A DNA stretch of 44,617 nt from Chloroflexus sp. MS-G (GTDB lineage Bacteria > Chloroflexota > Chloroflexia > Chloroflexales > Chloroflexaceae). Position numbers and translations under genes: made by a program. The DNA lies in contig NZ_JPIM01000027.1 of assembly GCF_000735195.1 (NCBI RefSeq), positions 1 to 44,617 of the forward strand, in the 5' to 3' direction. Below the pieces are notes generated by a model. The model was not told the origin of the DNA and did not search any database. It worked only from the letters and a program-made list of their open reading frames with translations. This document shows positions 32,353 through 42,207 of the stretch, piece by piece; the first letter of the stretch is position 1, and every line of letters starts with the position of its first letter.

Positions 32353-34125
32353 TCAGGCTTGCGAGGCATACGTCGCCAGAACTGCCCCAGCTTCGACTGT
32401 TGAACCAACCTCGACCCGAACCTCGCCTATTGTCCCGCTGTGCGGCGCCGTGATCTCGTTCTCCATCTTCATCGCTTCTACGATAAAGAGTACCTGACCG
32501 GCCTCTACGGTCTGACCGTGAGCAACCCGCACCGCAACAACTCGTCCCTGGATCGGGCTGATGACACCATCAACCGGCGCCACTAGCTTTGTCTTCTTGG
32601 GTGTTGTCCGGCGCGGTAGGGCTGCGCGTGCTGCCGCCTGAACTGGCGCCACGCTCGTACCATTGCCGAAAACGGCCACTCCGAAGCGGCGACCATTCAC
32701 TTCAACGGTAAACCGACGTGGCTCTGGAGGTGGCTCAGGCGTTACCACTTCCGTTGATGTCGGCATAAGCTCAGCAGTCCGCGTGAAAAGTTCAGGGTGA
32801 CGGGGGATGAAATTTACGGTTGCTTCACCGGCCACAAACACCGGATGCTCGAGCGCTGCCCGATGGAAGGGAATGATCGTGGTAACGCCCTCAATGCGAT
32901 ATTCGGCCAGTGCTCGCCGCATACGGGCAATGGCTTCCTGCCGGGTGCTGCCCCAGGTGATCAGCTTCGCCAGGAGCGAGTCGTAGTGCGACGGTACTGT
33001 ATAGTAGGCACGTACTCCGCTATCTACCCGTACACCTAACCCGACCGGCTCGCGATACTCGCCAATCGTTCCCAGTGCCGGACGGAAGTTGTGAAGCGGA
33101 TCTTCGGCATTGATCCGACATTCGATCGCGTGACCACGGGGTGTTAGCTCTTCTTGCCGGAGCCAGAGCTTCTCGCCTTGCGCAATGCGAATCTGCGCTG
33201 CGACCAGATCAACACCGTAGACCATCTCGGTCACGGTATGCTCGACTTGAATGCGCGTATTCATCTCGAGGAAGTAGTAACGTCCATCTTGATACAGAAA
33301 CTCCAGCGTTCCGGCGCTCACATAACCGACCGCTTTTGCCAGCCGTACTGCGGCAGCCCCCATCTCCGCCCGAAGTTCAGGGGTCAGGGCTGGCGAGGGG
33401 CATTCTTCGATCAACTTTTGATGCCGCCGCTGCACCGAACAGTCACGCTCTCCCAATGCTACCGCGTTCCCGTACTGATCGGCTAAGATTTGTATCTCGA
33501 TATGGCGGGGATCATCGAGATACTTCTCAACGTACAGTTCGCCATTCTTGAAAGCGACTTCAGCTTCACGACGTGCTGCGGCAAAGGCTTCATCAACCTC
33601 GGCCGGCGAACGCACCACGCGCAGCCCACGTCCGCCGCCCCCGCCAACAGCCTTAATGGCGATTGGATAACCAAATTCCTTGCCCAGGCTGCGCACCTCC
33701 GCCGCACTGGTCACCGGTTCGAGCACGCCGGGTACGACTGGCACCCCAGCAGCGGTAGCTTCCCGCCGCGCAGCCGTCTTACCACCCATCCGCTCCATCG
33801 CTTCAGCAGGGGGTCCAATGAAGATCAGACCGGCCGCCGTCACCGCTCGTACAAAATGGGCATTCTCGGCCAGAAAGCCATAGCCGGGATGAATCGCCTC
33901 GGCGCCGGTGGCTTTGGCTGCGCGAATAATTGCTTCGATGTTAAGATAACTCTCTGCTGGTGATGGCGGACCGATCAAAAATGCATCATCGGCATACGCC
34001 ACATGCGGTGCATCGCGATCCGCTTCCGAATAGACGGCTACGCAACGCAAGCCCAATTCCCGGCAAGCGCGCATAATGCGCAGGGCAATTTCACCACGAT
34101 TAGCAACCAATACTGTCCGAAACAT
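32353..34125 (-). CDS. Biotin carboxylase-BCCP fusion, acyl-CoA carboxylase alpha subunit
   Basis: This is a 590-residue protein. The biotin carboxylase part (about 1-450) has LVANRGEIALRIMRACRELG, the ATP-grasp loop GGGGGRGLRVV, EVAFKNGELYVEKYL, ERDCSVQRRHQK and EMNTRIQVEHTVTEM. A linker of about 60 residues leads to a biotinyl domain with EAMKMENE (biotinylated Lys553). Such subunits pair with a carboxyltransferase to make malonyl-, methylmalonyl- or oxaloacetate-type products. In Chloroflexus acetyl/propionyl-CoA carboxylation belongs to the 3-hydroxypropionate cycle. No carboxyltransferase gene is in the window, so the acyl substrate is open. GAGGAG lies 8 bases upstream of the ATG. Confidence 0.93.
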   Translation of the reverse strand: MFRTVLVANRGEIALRIMRACRELGLRCVAVYSEADRDAPHVAYADDAFLIGPPSPAESYLNIEAIIRAAKATGAEAIHPGYGFLAENAHFVRAVTAAGLIFIGPPAEAMERMGGKTAARREATAAGVPVVPGVLEPVTSAAEVRSLGKEFGYPIAIKAVGGGGGRGLRVVRSPAEVDEAFAAARREAEVAFKNGELYVEKYLDDPRHIEIQILADQYGNAVALGERDCSVQRRHQKLIEECPSPALTPELRAEMGAAAVRLAKAVGYVSAGTLEFLYQDGRYYFLEMNTRIQVEHTVTEMVYGVDLVAAQIRIAQGEKLWLRQEELTPRGHAIECRINAEDPLHNFRPALGTIGEYREPVGLGVRVDSGVRAYYTVPSHYDSLLAKLITWGSTRQEAIARMRRALAEYRIEGVTTIIPFHRAALEHPVFVAGEATVNFIPRHPELFTRTAELMPTSTEVVTPEPPPEPRRFTVEVNGRRFGVAVFGNGTSVAPVQAAARAALPRRTTPKKTKLVAPVDGVISPIQGRVVAVRVAHGQTVEAGQVLFIVEAMKMENEITAPHSGTIGEVRVEVGSTVEAGAVLATYASQA

Positions 34126-34204
34126 TGCAGCCGCTCCTCAATGCTGCTCTGCGTCGCTTCAACGCTGTGCGACATTAACGCCAATTTTAGCATAGCGCAT
34201 CGTG

Positions 34205-35785
34205 TTACACTGATGGTGCAGGTCGTCCTGACACTTGCTCGGCGGCAAATGCAGCACGGAGGAGAAGCGATTCGTGCCACGGACGAGCGATCAACTGTGC
34301 TGCACGGGGCAAACCATCATCACCTATACCGGTTGGCAGGCTAAGCGCTGGCCAGCCGAGAAAGTTCCACGGCCCGGTAAATGAGGTTGGTGTCGGTACA
34401 CCCAATGCAGGCGCCGGTCCTGGTGTCACCGGGGTGATCAGCAGATCGATATTATGCAATCGCTCTGCTACTCGTCGACGCAGCCATGCCCTCGCCTGCT
34501 GCACGCGCGTGACATCAGCCGGTGAGTAGATGAACGCGGCCAGAATCCGATGGCGCATGAACTCACCGTAGTCATCAAGCCGACTGCGCAACCATGGGAG
34601 ATGTAACGCAGCCGCTTCCATTGCCAGCAGGGCCTGGTTGAGCAACCGCAGCTCTTCCAGTTCTGGCACTTCAATCGGTATGACATGAGCACCCTGATCG
34701 GCCAGAGCACTGGCTACCTGCTGCATCGCTGCCAGTTCTGCGGCGCCGGCCATCGCTTGTCCGCTCCCATCGGCCGTGAGCAATCCTATGCGTACATCAC
34801 GGACTCCACCGGTCAGGCGACCAATCGCCGGCTCCGGTGCCGGACGTAAGGTGCGCGGGTCACGTGGGTCAGGCCCGGCAATGATCTGGAACAGTGCAGC
34901 AGCATCGGCAACCGAACGGGCCAGCGGGCCAGCATGATCGAGTGACCACGAGAGAGGAAATCCGCCAGCCAGACTAACCCGACCGTGAGTTGGTTTGAGA
35001 CCGACCACCCCACAATGTGCGGCAGGGATACGGATGGAGCCACCAGTATCGGTACCCAGCGCAGCAAAGGCCATACCGGTGGCTGTTGCTACCCCACTTC
35101 CACTGCTGCTACCACCACTATCCCGTTGAGGATCATAAGGGTTGGCAGTTGGCCCATAGTGAGCATTGTTTGATCCAGGCGAGTAAGCAAATTCCGACAT
35201 GCGGGTCTTGCCGATGATAATAGCCCCGGCTGCCCTCAAGCGGGCCACAACAGTCGCATCCTGCGCTGCGATAAACCCGGCTCGAATCCGCGATCCGGCT
35301 GCGGTTGGATATCCAGCAACATCAAACAGGTCTTTCACCGCGATCGGTACGCCATGCAATAGGCTACGAACTTTTCCAGCAGCTAATTCAGCATCGGCAG
35401 CACGTGCATCGGCCAGCGCACTCTCGGTCATCACAATCTGAAAAGCATTGAGCGCAGCATCGTGGTTGGCAATCTGTTCCAGCGCCTGTTCAACCAGTTC
35501 GACCGCCGAAACGGTGCGTTTCCGTAATTGCCCGGCAATGCCCAAAATCGTGGTTGGATCATCATTCATTGGTAGTTGTTCACCTTCGGAAGACGTGGGC
35601 ATTGGCGGTAAGCTTACTGCATCGAGCATATCGGGCAACTGTTCATGGTCAACCGTGTTAAGCAACCGTTCCACATCAGGAAACCGACTGAGAAACCCTT
35701 TTTCAATGATTCCGGCAAAGTCGGTTTCAGTGGCCGGGATACCGGCAGCCTGGAGCGCTGCCCGCAGTCGGTCTATCAGTTCCAT
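34205..35785 (-). CDS. Amidase-signature family amidase
   Basis: This 526-residue enzyme hydrolyses an amide. [20 protein letters not shown] carries the catalytic Lys, and [17 protein letters not shown] followed by [20 protein letters not shown] contains the cis-Ser and nucleophile Ser of the Ser-cisSer-Lys triad. The first ~75 residues are an extra helical region before the catalytic domain. It resembles GatA, but no gatB or gatC is adjacent and the gene stands alone. GGAATAAGG precedes the ATG. The substrate is unknown. Confidence 0.9.
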   Translation of the reverse strand: MELIDRLRAALQAAGIPATETDFAGIIEKGFLSRFPDVERLLNTVDHEQLPDMLDAVSLPPMPTSSEGEQLPMNDDPTTILGIAGQLRKRTVSAVELVEQALEQIANHDAALNAFQIVMTESALADARAADAELAAGKVRSLLHGVPIAVKDLFDVAGYPTAAGSRIRAGFIAAQDATVVARLRAAGAIIIGKTRMSEFAYSPGSNNAHYGPTANPYDPQRDSGGSSSGSGVATATGMAFAALGTDTGGSIRIPAAHCGVVGLKPTHGRVSLAGGFPLSWSLDHAGPLARSVADAAALFQIIAGPDPRDPRTLRPAPEPAIGRLTGGVRDVRIGLLTADGSGQAMAGAAELAAMQQVASALADQGAHVIPIEVPELEELRLLNQALLAMEAAALHLPWLRSRLDDYGEFMRHRILAAFIYSPADVTRVQQARAWLRRRVAERLHNIDLLITPVTPGPAPALGVPTPTSFTGPWNFLGWPALSLPTGIGDDGLPRAAQLIARPWHESLLLRAAFAAEQVSGRPAPSV

Positions 35786-35913
35786 ACCTTATTCCTTTCC
35801 AACTCGTTTCGCGCTAGCTTTTCGATAGCAAGACGGAATGAGACATAACTGATTATCGTTCCAAACGACTAGCCGGCGTTCCGCTTGTCCTCTTCAATCG
35901 TAAACCGCCAGCT

Positions 35914-36166
35914 GCCAACCCAGACAAGAGGTTGTGCAGGAAGCTGGGTGCGCGGGCCTGTGGCCCGCCAGTGCCGGGCGCCGCAACGAAGCTGGGTGCG
36001 CGGGCCTGCGGCCCGCCAGTGCCGGGCGCCGCAACGAAGCTGGGTGCGCGGGCCTGCGGCCCGCCGGTGCCGGGCGCCGCAACGAAGCTGGGTGCGCGGG
36101 CCTGTGGCCCGCCAGTGCCGGGCGCCGCAACCCGCTGCCCGCCGACCCAGACAAGAGGTTGTTCAG
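35914..36166. repeat. 26-bp direct repeats flanking the tandem array
   Basis: The segment at 35914-35939 recurs at 36141-36166 with 2 mismatches; 18 bases, ACCCAGACAAGAGGTTGT, are identical. The copies enclose the hairpin array almost exactly, as if the array had been inserted into or duplicated with this segment. Confidence 0.7.
35940..36131. repeat. Four tandem 48-bp hairpin units
   Basis: Units start at 35940, 35988, 36036 and 36084. They are nearly identical, differing at only a few positions (TGT or TGC in the loop; CCAG or CCGG). Each contains the palindrome GCGGGCC-TGY-GGCCCGC and then CCGGGCGCCG. Read as RNA on either strand this gives four strong hairpins at regular spacing. Confidence 0.9.
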
Positions 36167-36287
36167 CGTGTATCTGCGAACTCCTTTCAGAACGTGGGAT
36201 TTCGATGATCTGCTGAAGCATCGCTTGGCAGTCCATATAATCCCGATGCAGCTCAGGTAAGAGAATTTTCAGACACTCGCAGACATA

Positions 36288-37568
36288 CTAACAGAGACAC
36301 TCTCTGGCCGCCCGGCGGCCACTATCGATAGCGCCATGGACTGTCTGCGGATTACTGTCGTAAGCGGTGGCCTCGCCCGCAAAATGCAGACGCCCCTCTG
36401 CTGCTGCTAACGCTGGTCGGGCCCAGGCTAGCCCCGGCGCAAGATGCGCATACCCACCACGAGCATACTCGTCGGTAGCCCAACGATAACGTCGAAAACC
36501 AACACATCGTGCTGGAACGTCATCACGCCCCAAGAGTTTGCTTAGTTCAGCCAGACCGAGTGAGCGCACGATCTCTGCCGGTAACCGATCAAGCACCGCT
36601 GCCCGACTCGCTGTTACATAACAACAGAGCAGTGGTGCACGTACATCGGGATGGGCCGGTGTCCACCATCGAGCAAACAGACCCGAGTGAGCAGCGTAGG
36701 CAAATCCTTCATCCCAGAGTGGAGCATCGAACCAGAAGAAGTGTTTAGTTGCCGGTCGTGTGCGAAATGCGGCAATTGCTGCCTGTTTTGATGCTGACAG
36801 CGGTGGCGTAAATCGAATCAGGCCCGCTGCCAAAACTGCTACCGGCACCGTGACGATACAATGGCGGGCACGCAGTGCAGTAGCTGATACCTCGACGCGC
36901 ACTTCGTTATCGTGACTAATAATTGCCCGCACCGGCATACCCAACCGTATATCAAGCCCCTGCGCCAGCCATGACAACAGGGTATCGTACCGTTCACGCA
37001 GGCGAAATTCACGAGGGCCAGCGCGATCGCCACGCTGTTCTCGCGCCAGATCAACACAACTGAGCGATTCCAACTCTGCACAACAGGTCTGCGCCAACAC
37101 GACATCGGCAATCGCCAGACCTGCCGGATCAAGCCCGAAATGATAAAGATAGGCGGCTAAAGAGCGGTCTGGCGTGTGATCGGTATAACGAACGGCCAAC
37201 GTCTTCCAAAGCGCACGGGCCTGCTCAATGGCTCGGCGCTGCGGATCGTCTGATGGCAACGCACTCAGCAGTCGGGCCGGTGTTCCCCAACGCAAACCGT
37301 TGTACCGATCTACTTCATCTAGGGTCAGACCGGCCATCATCGCCAGCTCAACGGTGCTAGTCTGTGCACCGTGGATCAACTCGGCGCCCAACTCAATCGG
37401 ATACGGCCCACAACTGCGATCTGTCCAGATCCGTCCCCCTATCCGTGGACGCGCTTCCACAACTACGACCCGTACACCGGCATCGTGCAGGGTGCGGGCC
37501 GCTGCTAATCCGGCAGCACCGGCCCCTACCACTACCACATCAAACGTCTCAGATACCGATTGAGACAT
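36288..37568 (-). CDS. FAD-dependent amine oxidase (monoamine oxidase family)
   Basis: This 426-residue flavoenzyme oxidises an amine to an aldehyde or imine with O2 or another acceptor. VVVVGAGAAGLAAARTL is the FAD dinucleotide fold, EARPRIGGRIWTDR follows it, and GRLHFAGEATAYDS with VHGAIDSGRRAA closes the FAD site near the C-terminus. There is no signal peptide. The ATG at 37568 gives the usual short lead before the FAD motif, and the open frame to 37619 lies inside the upstream gene. It overlaps the 3' end of the aldehyde dehydrogenase by 20 bases, so the two are one transcript: amine to aldehyde, then aldehyde to acid. Confidence 0.88.
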   Translation of the reverse strand: MSQSVSETFDVVVVGAGAAGLAAARTLHDAGVRVVVVEARPRIGGRIWTDRSCGPYPIELGAELIHGAQTSTVELAMMAGLTLDEVDRYNGLRWGTPARLLSALPSDDPQRRAIEQARALWKTLAVRYTDHTPDRSLAAYLYHFGLDPAGLAIADVVLAQTCCAELESLSCVDLAREQRGDRAGPREFRLRERYDTLLSWLAQGLDIRLGMPVRAIISHDNEVRVEVSATALRARHCIVTVPVAVLAAGLIRFTPPLSASKQAAIAAFRTRPATKHFFWFDAPLWDEGFAYAAHSGLFARWWTPAHPDVRAPLLCCYVTASRAAVLDRLPAEIVRSLGLAELSKLLGRDDVPARCVGFRRYRWATDEYARGGYAHLAPGLAWARPALAAAEGRLHFAGEATAYDSNPQTVHGAIDSGRRAARECLC

Positions 37569-39009
37569 ACTTAATATCCAGATACTCGTCAATCCCGGTT
37601 GGCCCACCTTCACGGCCAATCCCGCTCTGCTTCACCCCGCCAAACGGCGCCTGCGCAGTAGAAGGGATTGGATCGTTAATCCCGATGATACCGTATTCCA
37701 ATCCTTCGGCCAGCCGCCAGACCCGACCCACATCGCGGGTGAAGGCATACGCTGCCAGGCCATACGGCGTATCATTAGCCATACGGATCACTTCTGCCTC
37801 ATCGTCGAACGGAATCAGTGGCGCTACTGGGCCAAAGGTCTCTTCACGAGCCACCAGCATATCACTACGGGCATCGAGCAATACTGTCGGTAACCAGAAA
37901 TTGCCACCCAGTGGTGCTGGTCCACCACCAACTAACAATCGTGCACCGCCGACGAGTGCATCGTGCACGTGACGCTCAACTTTCTGGCGTGCTTGTTCAT
38001 CGATCAGGGGGCCGATATTGACCCCCGGCTGCAACCCGTCGCCAACAGTCAGACGGCTCACTTCGGCGGCAAACCGCTCGGCGAAGGTTGCGTAAATCGG
38101 ACGCTGGACAAAAATCCGGTTTGCGCACACACAGGTTTGCCCGGCATTGCGAAATTTCGAGGCAATAGCACCACGCACGGCAGCATCGAGATCGGCATCG
38201 GCAAACACGATAAACGGTGCATTTCCGCCTAGTTCCAGCGAGATCCGTTTCAGCGTATCTGCCGAACGACGCATCAATTCCTTGCCAACCTCAGTGCTAC
38301 CGGTAAAGCTAATTTTACGCACGCGCGTATCGGTGAAGATCGTATCAGCGAAGGGACGCGGATCGCGGCAGGTGATGATATTGACTACGCCGGGCGGCGC
38401 ACCGGCTTCGGTGAAGAGCTGACCCAGTGCCAGCGCCGAGAGCGGAGTTTGTTCGGCTGGTTTACAGATGACGGTGCAACCAGCAGCAAGTGCCGGCCCC
38501 AGTTTGCGTGTGATCATTGCGCTCGGAAAATTCCACGGCGTAATCATCGCTACGACACCTACCGGTTGGCGCAGCACCAGAATGCGCTTGCTATTCGTCG
38601 AAGCGGGAATCGTCATACCGTAGATTCGTTCGGCCTCACCGGCAAACCAATTGAGAAAGCTGGCGGCGTAGGCGATTTCACCACGCGCTTCAGCCAATGG
38701 TTTCCCCTGTTCGAGCGTCATGATTGTTGCCAGCTCTTGCTGGCGTTCAAGCATCATCGTAGCAACCCGCCGTAACAGCGTTGCCCGCTCACCTGCTGGT
38801 GTGGCAGCCCAACCGGGCTGGGCCGCCACCGCTGCCGCAATTGCCGCCCGTGTCTCTTCTACTCCGGCATCAGGGACATACCCCAGCACCGAACCGTTGG
38901 CCGGATTGGTAACGGCAAAGGTTGCACCGTTGTTCGCTTCACGCCACTCACCGTTGATCAGCAGACGAAATGGCAGGGTGGTAAGTACTTCTTCGCCGGT
39001 TAGCGTCAT
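37549..39009 (-). CDS. gabD: NAD(P)-dependent succinate-semialdehyde dehydrogenase
   Basis: This 486-residue aldehyde dehydrogenase oxidises succinate semialdehyde or a similar aldehyde. ITPWNFPSAMITRK (about 157-169), FTGSTEVGKEL, the catalytic Glu259 in LELGGNAPFIVF and the nucleophile Cys293 in GQTCVCANR are all in place; the GQTCVCANR form is typical of GabD. AGGAGG lies 6 bases upstream of the ATG. With the overlapping amine oxidase it points to catabolism of GABA, putrescine or a related amine (inference). Confidence 0.9.
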   Translation of the reverse strand: MTLTGEEVLTTLPFRLLINGEWREANNGATFAVTNPANGSVLGYVPDAGVEETRAAIAAAVAAQPGWAATPAGERATLLRRVATMMLERQQELATIMTLEQGKPLAEARGEIAYAASFLNWFAGEAERIYGMTIPASTNSKRILVLRQPVGVVAMITPWNFPSAMITRKLGPALAAGCTVICKPAEQTPLSALALGQLFTEAGAPPGVVNIITCRDPRPFADTIFTDTRVRKISFTGSTEVGKELMRRSADTLKRISLELGGNAPFIVFADADLDAAVRGAIASKFRNAGQTCVCANRIFVQRPIYATFAERFAAEVSRLTVGDGLQPGVNIGPLIDEQARQKVERHVHDALVGGARLLVGGGPAPLGGNFWLPTVLLDARSDMLVAREETFGPVAPLIPFDDEAEVIRMANDTPYGLAAYAFTRDVGRVWRLAEGLEYGIIGINDPIPSTAQAPFGGVKQSGIGREGGPTGIDEYLDIKYVSIGI

Positions 39010-39448
39010 TGCTTCCTCCTTTCTGCGTGCGTACCATCTACGTACCAGGGATGAACGTGGTTAAGCGTCGCGTGGGTTTCACATCTGAATTGCCTGGTTG
39101 CCAGGTGTACTGGTTTCTGACCTGCATCTTATTGCAGCTTCGCTAAATGGATCGAGATACCTGCGCTGCGTCGTGTGCCATTCCCATTCCTGGTCGCTAT
39201 GACTCGCGCCACACGACGTTGTCTGTAGTCTCCTTTTTCCCCGACGGAGCAAGAAGAATAGCTGAAGACGGAATGGAACAAACGTTTCTCCTCTTCTGTT
39301 CCACCCACAGCGATTGTAATCGTACAATCTCTATTGTACAGCGTTTGCCGGACAGGTATACTGATGATACCATTCATCGCGGTTCTCTGGCATCGCTAGC
39401 CATCTGAAGATAAGTGCACAAGTCTCCTAATATCAGGATAGAGGTCGT
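39010..39448. other. Divergent intergenic region between gabD and nadE
   Basis: It holds the nadE promoter and a palindrome (39312-39362). Nothing else was recognised apart from a small hairpin, CCTGG-TTG-CCAGG, at 39093-39105. Confidence 0.5.
39312..39362 (+). promoter_or_regulatory. nadE promoter with adjacent operator-like palindrome
   Basis: TTGTAC (39334-39339) and TATACT (39357-39362) are exactly 17 bases apart, giving a start near 39369. Just upstream, GATTGTAATCGTACAATC (39312-39329) is a perfect 7-4-7 inverted repeat, and its half-site TTGTACA recurs over the -35 element. Confidence 0.55.
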
Positions 39449-41506
39449 ATGCAACCATTTTCATCCATTTACCGGCACGGCCTGGCCCGGTTAGCAGTTG
39501 CCATTCCGGCAGTACGGATTGCCGAACCGGCCTTCAACGCTGAACGCACCATTGCGCTGGCCCGCCGCGCTGCTGCTGAAGGAGCGATACTCGTTCTCTT
39601 TCCTGAACTGGGCATCTCAGCTTATAGCAACGATGATCTCTTTCAGCAGACCACGCTTCTCGACGCGGTTGAACATGCACTGCAAACGATTGTGCTGGCT
39701 TCGCAAACAATGAATGCCATCCTTCTCGTCGGAGCGCCGCTCCGCCATGAGGGGCGTCTCTTCAACTGTGCTGTAGCAATTGCGAATGGGCACATCATTG
39801 GTGTCACCCCGAAGAGTTATCTGCCCAATTATCGCGAATTTTACGAAAAACGCCATTTTGCTGCTGCCCGTGACGCCATTGGCGACACAATCCGCGTCAA
39901 CGGTCAGCACGTTCCATTTGGCACGAACCTGATCTACGACGTGGCAACCATCCCCGGCCTGGCAATACACGTCGAAATCTGCGAAGACCTATGGACTCCC
40001 CTCCCACCCAGTACCTTCGCAGCGCTGGCCGGTGCAACCGTCCTCTGCAATCTGTCAGCCTCGAACATCACCATTGGTAAAGCCGACTATCGGCGGGCAT
40101 TATGTATGAGCCAATCGGCGCGCGCCATTGCCGCCTACCTCTACTCAGCAGCCGGGCTAGGCGAAAGCACCACCGATCTGGCGTGGGATGGTCATGCACT
40201 CATTTGTGAAAACGGTGAGCTACTGGCCGAATCACGGCGTTTTTGCGATGACGAACAGATCATCTTTGCCGATGTTGATCTCGAACGACTACAACAAGAT
40301 CGTATGCGCCAGACCAGCTTCAGCGACTGTATCAGAGACTACCTGGCGTACCTTCGGCAGATGCGGCGCATTCCCGTGACTATCAACCCACCAATTGTTA
40401 ACGACCTCCGCCGCACGATTGCCCGCTTCCCATTTGTTCCAAACGATCCGGCCACCCGTGATGAACGCTGCTACGAAGCCTACAACATTCAGGTCCACGG
40501 TCTGATCCAGCGCATGCGCAGTGCCCGCGTCGAAAAAGTGGTTATTGGTGTCTCTGGTGGCCTTGACAGCACCCAGGCTTTGATCGTCGCATCACGAGCG
40601 ATGGATCGCCTAGGACTACCCCGTCAGAACGTCCTGGCCTACACCATGCCCGGCTTTGCCACCAGCAATCAGACACGACGCAATGCCCATGCGCTTATGG
40701 CCGCGCTTGGTGTCAGCGCCAATGAGATCGACATTCGGCCATCAGCACTCCAGATGCTCCGCGATCTAGGTCATCCGGCTGGCGAAGGTGAACCGATGTA
40801 CGACGTTACCTTCGAGAACGTGCAGGCAGGCGAACGCACCTCGCATCTGTTTCGCTTAGCCAACTACCACAATGCCATCGTCATCGGCACCGGTGATCTA
40901 AGCGAACTTGCGCTCGGCTGGTGTACGTATGGTGTTGGCGACCAGATGGCCCACTACAACGTAAACGCTTCAGTACCGAAAACGCTCATCCAACACCTGA
41001 TCCGATACATCATTCGGAGCGGCGAACTGGGAGAAACGGCTAATCGTGTGCTCGAATCCATTCTGGCGACTGAAATCTCCCCAGAACTGGTACCGGCGGC
41101 AGCCAACGGCGATGACAAACCGGCGCAACGTACCGAAGAGATCATCGGGCCATACGCCCTCCAAGACTTCAACCTCTACTACATCACCCGGTACGGCTTT
41201 CGTCCGAGCAAAGTTGCTTTTCTGGCGCTTCATGCGTGGGGTGACGCCTCAGCAGGGGAATGGCCGGAAGGTCTGCCAGCGAATGAGCGCCGGTCGTATG
41301 ATTTGCCAACCATCCTACACTGGCTGAAAGTCTTCGTTTACCGTTTCTTCCAGATCAGCCAATTCAAACGCTCGGCCATGCCAAACGGCCCCAAAGTCGG
41401 TTCGGGCGGTTCACTCTCACCTCGTGGCGACTGGCGCGCACCAAGCGATTCCAGTGCCGCAACGTGGTTAGCCGAGATCGAGCGGTTGGAGGGGGAGGTG
41501 GGGTGA
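39449..41506 (+). CDS. nadE: Glutamine-dependent NAD+ synthetase
   Basis: This 685-residue two-domain enzyme makes NAD from deamido-NAD, ATP and glutamine. The N-terminal nitrilase-type glutaminase has its triad in FPELGISAY (Glu53), [15 protein letters not shown] (Lys122) and VEICEDLW (Cys178). The C-terminal synthetase has the PP-loop SGGLDST (about 368-374), followed by [20 protein letters not shown] divided over the ATP site and the [15 protein letters not shown] tail. The fused form is the standard long NadE. GAGG lies 7 bases upstream of the ATG. Confidence 0.97.
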   Translation: MQPFSSIYRHGLARLAVAIPAVRIAEPAFNAERTIALARRAAAEGAILVLFPELGISAYSNDDLFQQTTLLDAVEHALQTIVLASQTMNAILLVGAPLRHEGRLFNCAVAIANGHIIGVTPKSYLPNYREFYEKRHFAAARDAIGDTIRVNGQHVPFGTNLIYDVATIPGLAIHVEICEDLWTPLPPSTFAALAGATVLCNLSASNITIGKADYRRALCMSQSARAIAAYLYSAAGLGESTTDLAWDGHALICENGELLAESRRFCDDEQIIFADVDLERLQQDRMRQTSFSDCIRDYLAYLRQMRRIPVTINPPIVNDLRRTIARFPFVPNDPATRDERCYEAYNIQVHGLIQRMRSARVEKVVIGVSGGLDSTQALIVASRAMDRLGLPRQNVLAYTMPGFATSNQTRRNAHALMAALGVSANEIDIRPSALQMLRDLGHPAGEGEPMYDVTFENVQAGERTSHLFRLANYHNAIVIGTGDLSELALGWCTYGVGDQMAHYNVNASVPKTLIQHLIRYIIRSGELGETANRVLESILATEISPELVPAAANGDDKPAQRTEEIIGPYALQDFNLYYITRYGFRPSKVAFLALHAWGDASAGEWPEGLPANERRSYDLPTILHWLKVFVYRFFQISQFKRSAMPNGPKVGSGGSLSPRGDWRAPSDSSAATWLAEIERLEGEVG

Positions 41507-42207
41507 GATAACGTGTGCCAAACAGAGTTTACATTGAATGCTGCAAAGCAATATTTTCTGTGTCCTGGTTAGGCTGAAAGAAATGATAAGTACCCTAGTC
41601 GCCAGTTCGTGATGAAATTACTTTCGGAGGAGGACACGGGGTTTTTGCCAACGGTAAGCTTCTGATTAACGATACGTGTTATTCTAATTAATCCACAATG
41701 TTGCTCTATCCAGCCTCTGTCTCTGAACCAAGAATACGTCGTTTCTGAAGCAACATTGCGATAGGGTTCCCGAAAATCACTGAACGAGTAACACTATTCA
41801 CACGCTTCAGAATTTGTCTAAAGCACGTGACAAGTGAAATCAATGCGAGTCTCTGTGTAACGGGAAATTACTTGCCGAGTATGCCAATCAAGATCTGCTT
41901 GTAGTCAGTTTTTTTTATTTTTGTTTTTGTAGAAACTGTTTGATTTTTTTGCCGCCATTTTCTATTAGATAGGATGGCTTCTTTGCAAAATCTATACAGC
42001 TTACCATCGGCTGTTTTTATTGTAGCATACTATTGCTGTGTTAATTTGGTATGGTTAATCTTTGATCAGTTATCTTTTGCACCGATATTTGCCATAGATT
42101 GAAAACGCCGAAAAATAAGGGCAGAACCTGGAATTAATGACTTGCTCTGCCAGGAAATCGGTAGGGATATAGATAATGATATATCTTCATTTCCTTGCTC
42201 AGCGGGT
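41507..42207. other. AT-rich intergenic region
   Basis: About 700 bases with no convincing gene. Base composition drops sharply compared with nadE, with long T-runs near 41910-41950. It separates the core-like genes to the left from the AT-richer glycan genes to the right. The small open frame at 42066-42263 overlaps the methyltransferase gene in another frame and is not supported. Confidence 0.5.

Larger units (their letters stand above)
35786..36287. other. Intergenic region holding the 48-bp tandem array
   Basis: It contains four tandem hairpin units and their flanking direct repeat (see separate entries) and no convincing gene. The open frames through the array exist only because 48 is a multiple of three. 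Confidence 0.6.

Noticed and set aside
35940..36131. Possible CRISPR array
   Set aside because: Units are contiguous with no variable spacers, and no cas genes are near.
35853..36260. Several overlapping open frames on both strands through the 48-bp array, encoding 16-residue repeats
   Set aside because: They stay open in many frames only because the unit is a multiple of three. None has a ribosome site or family features.
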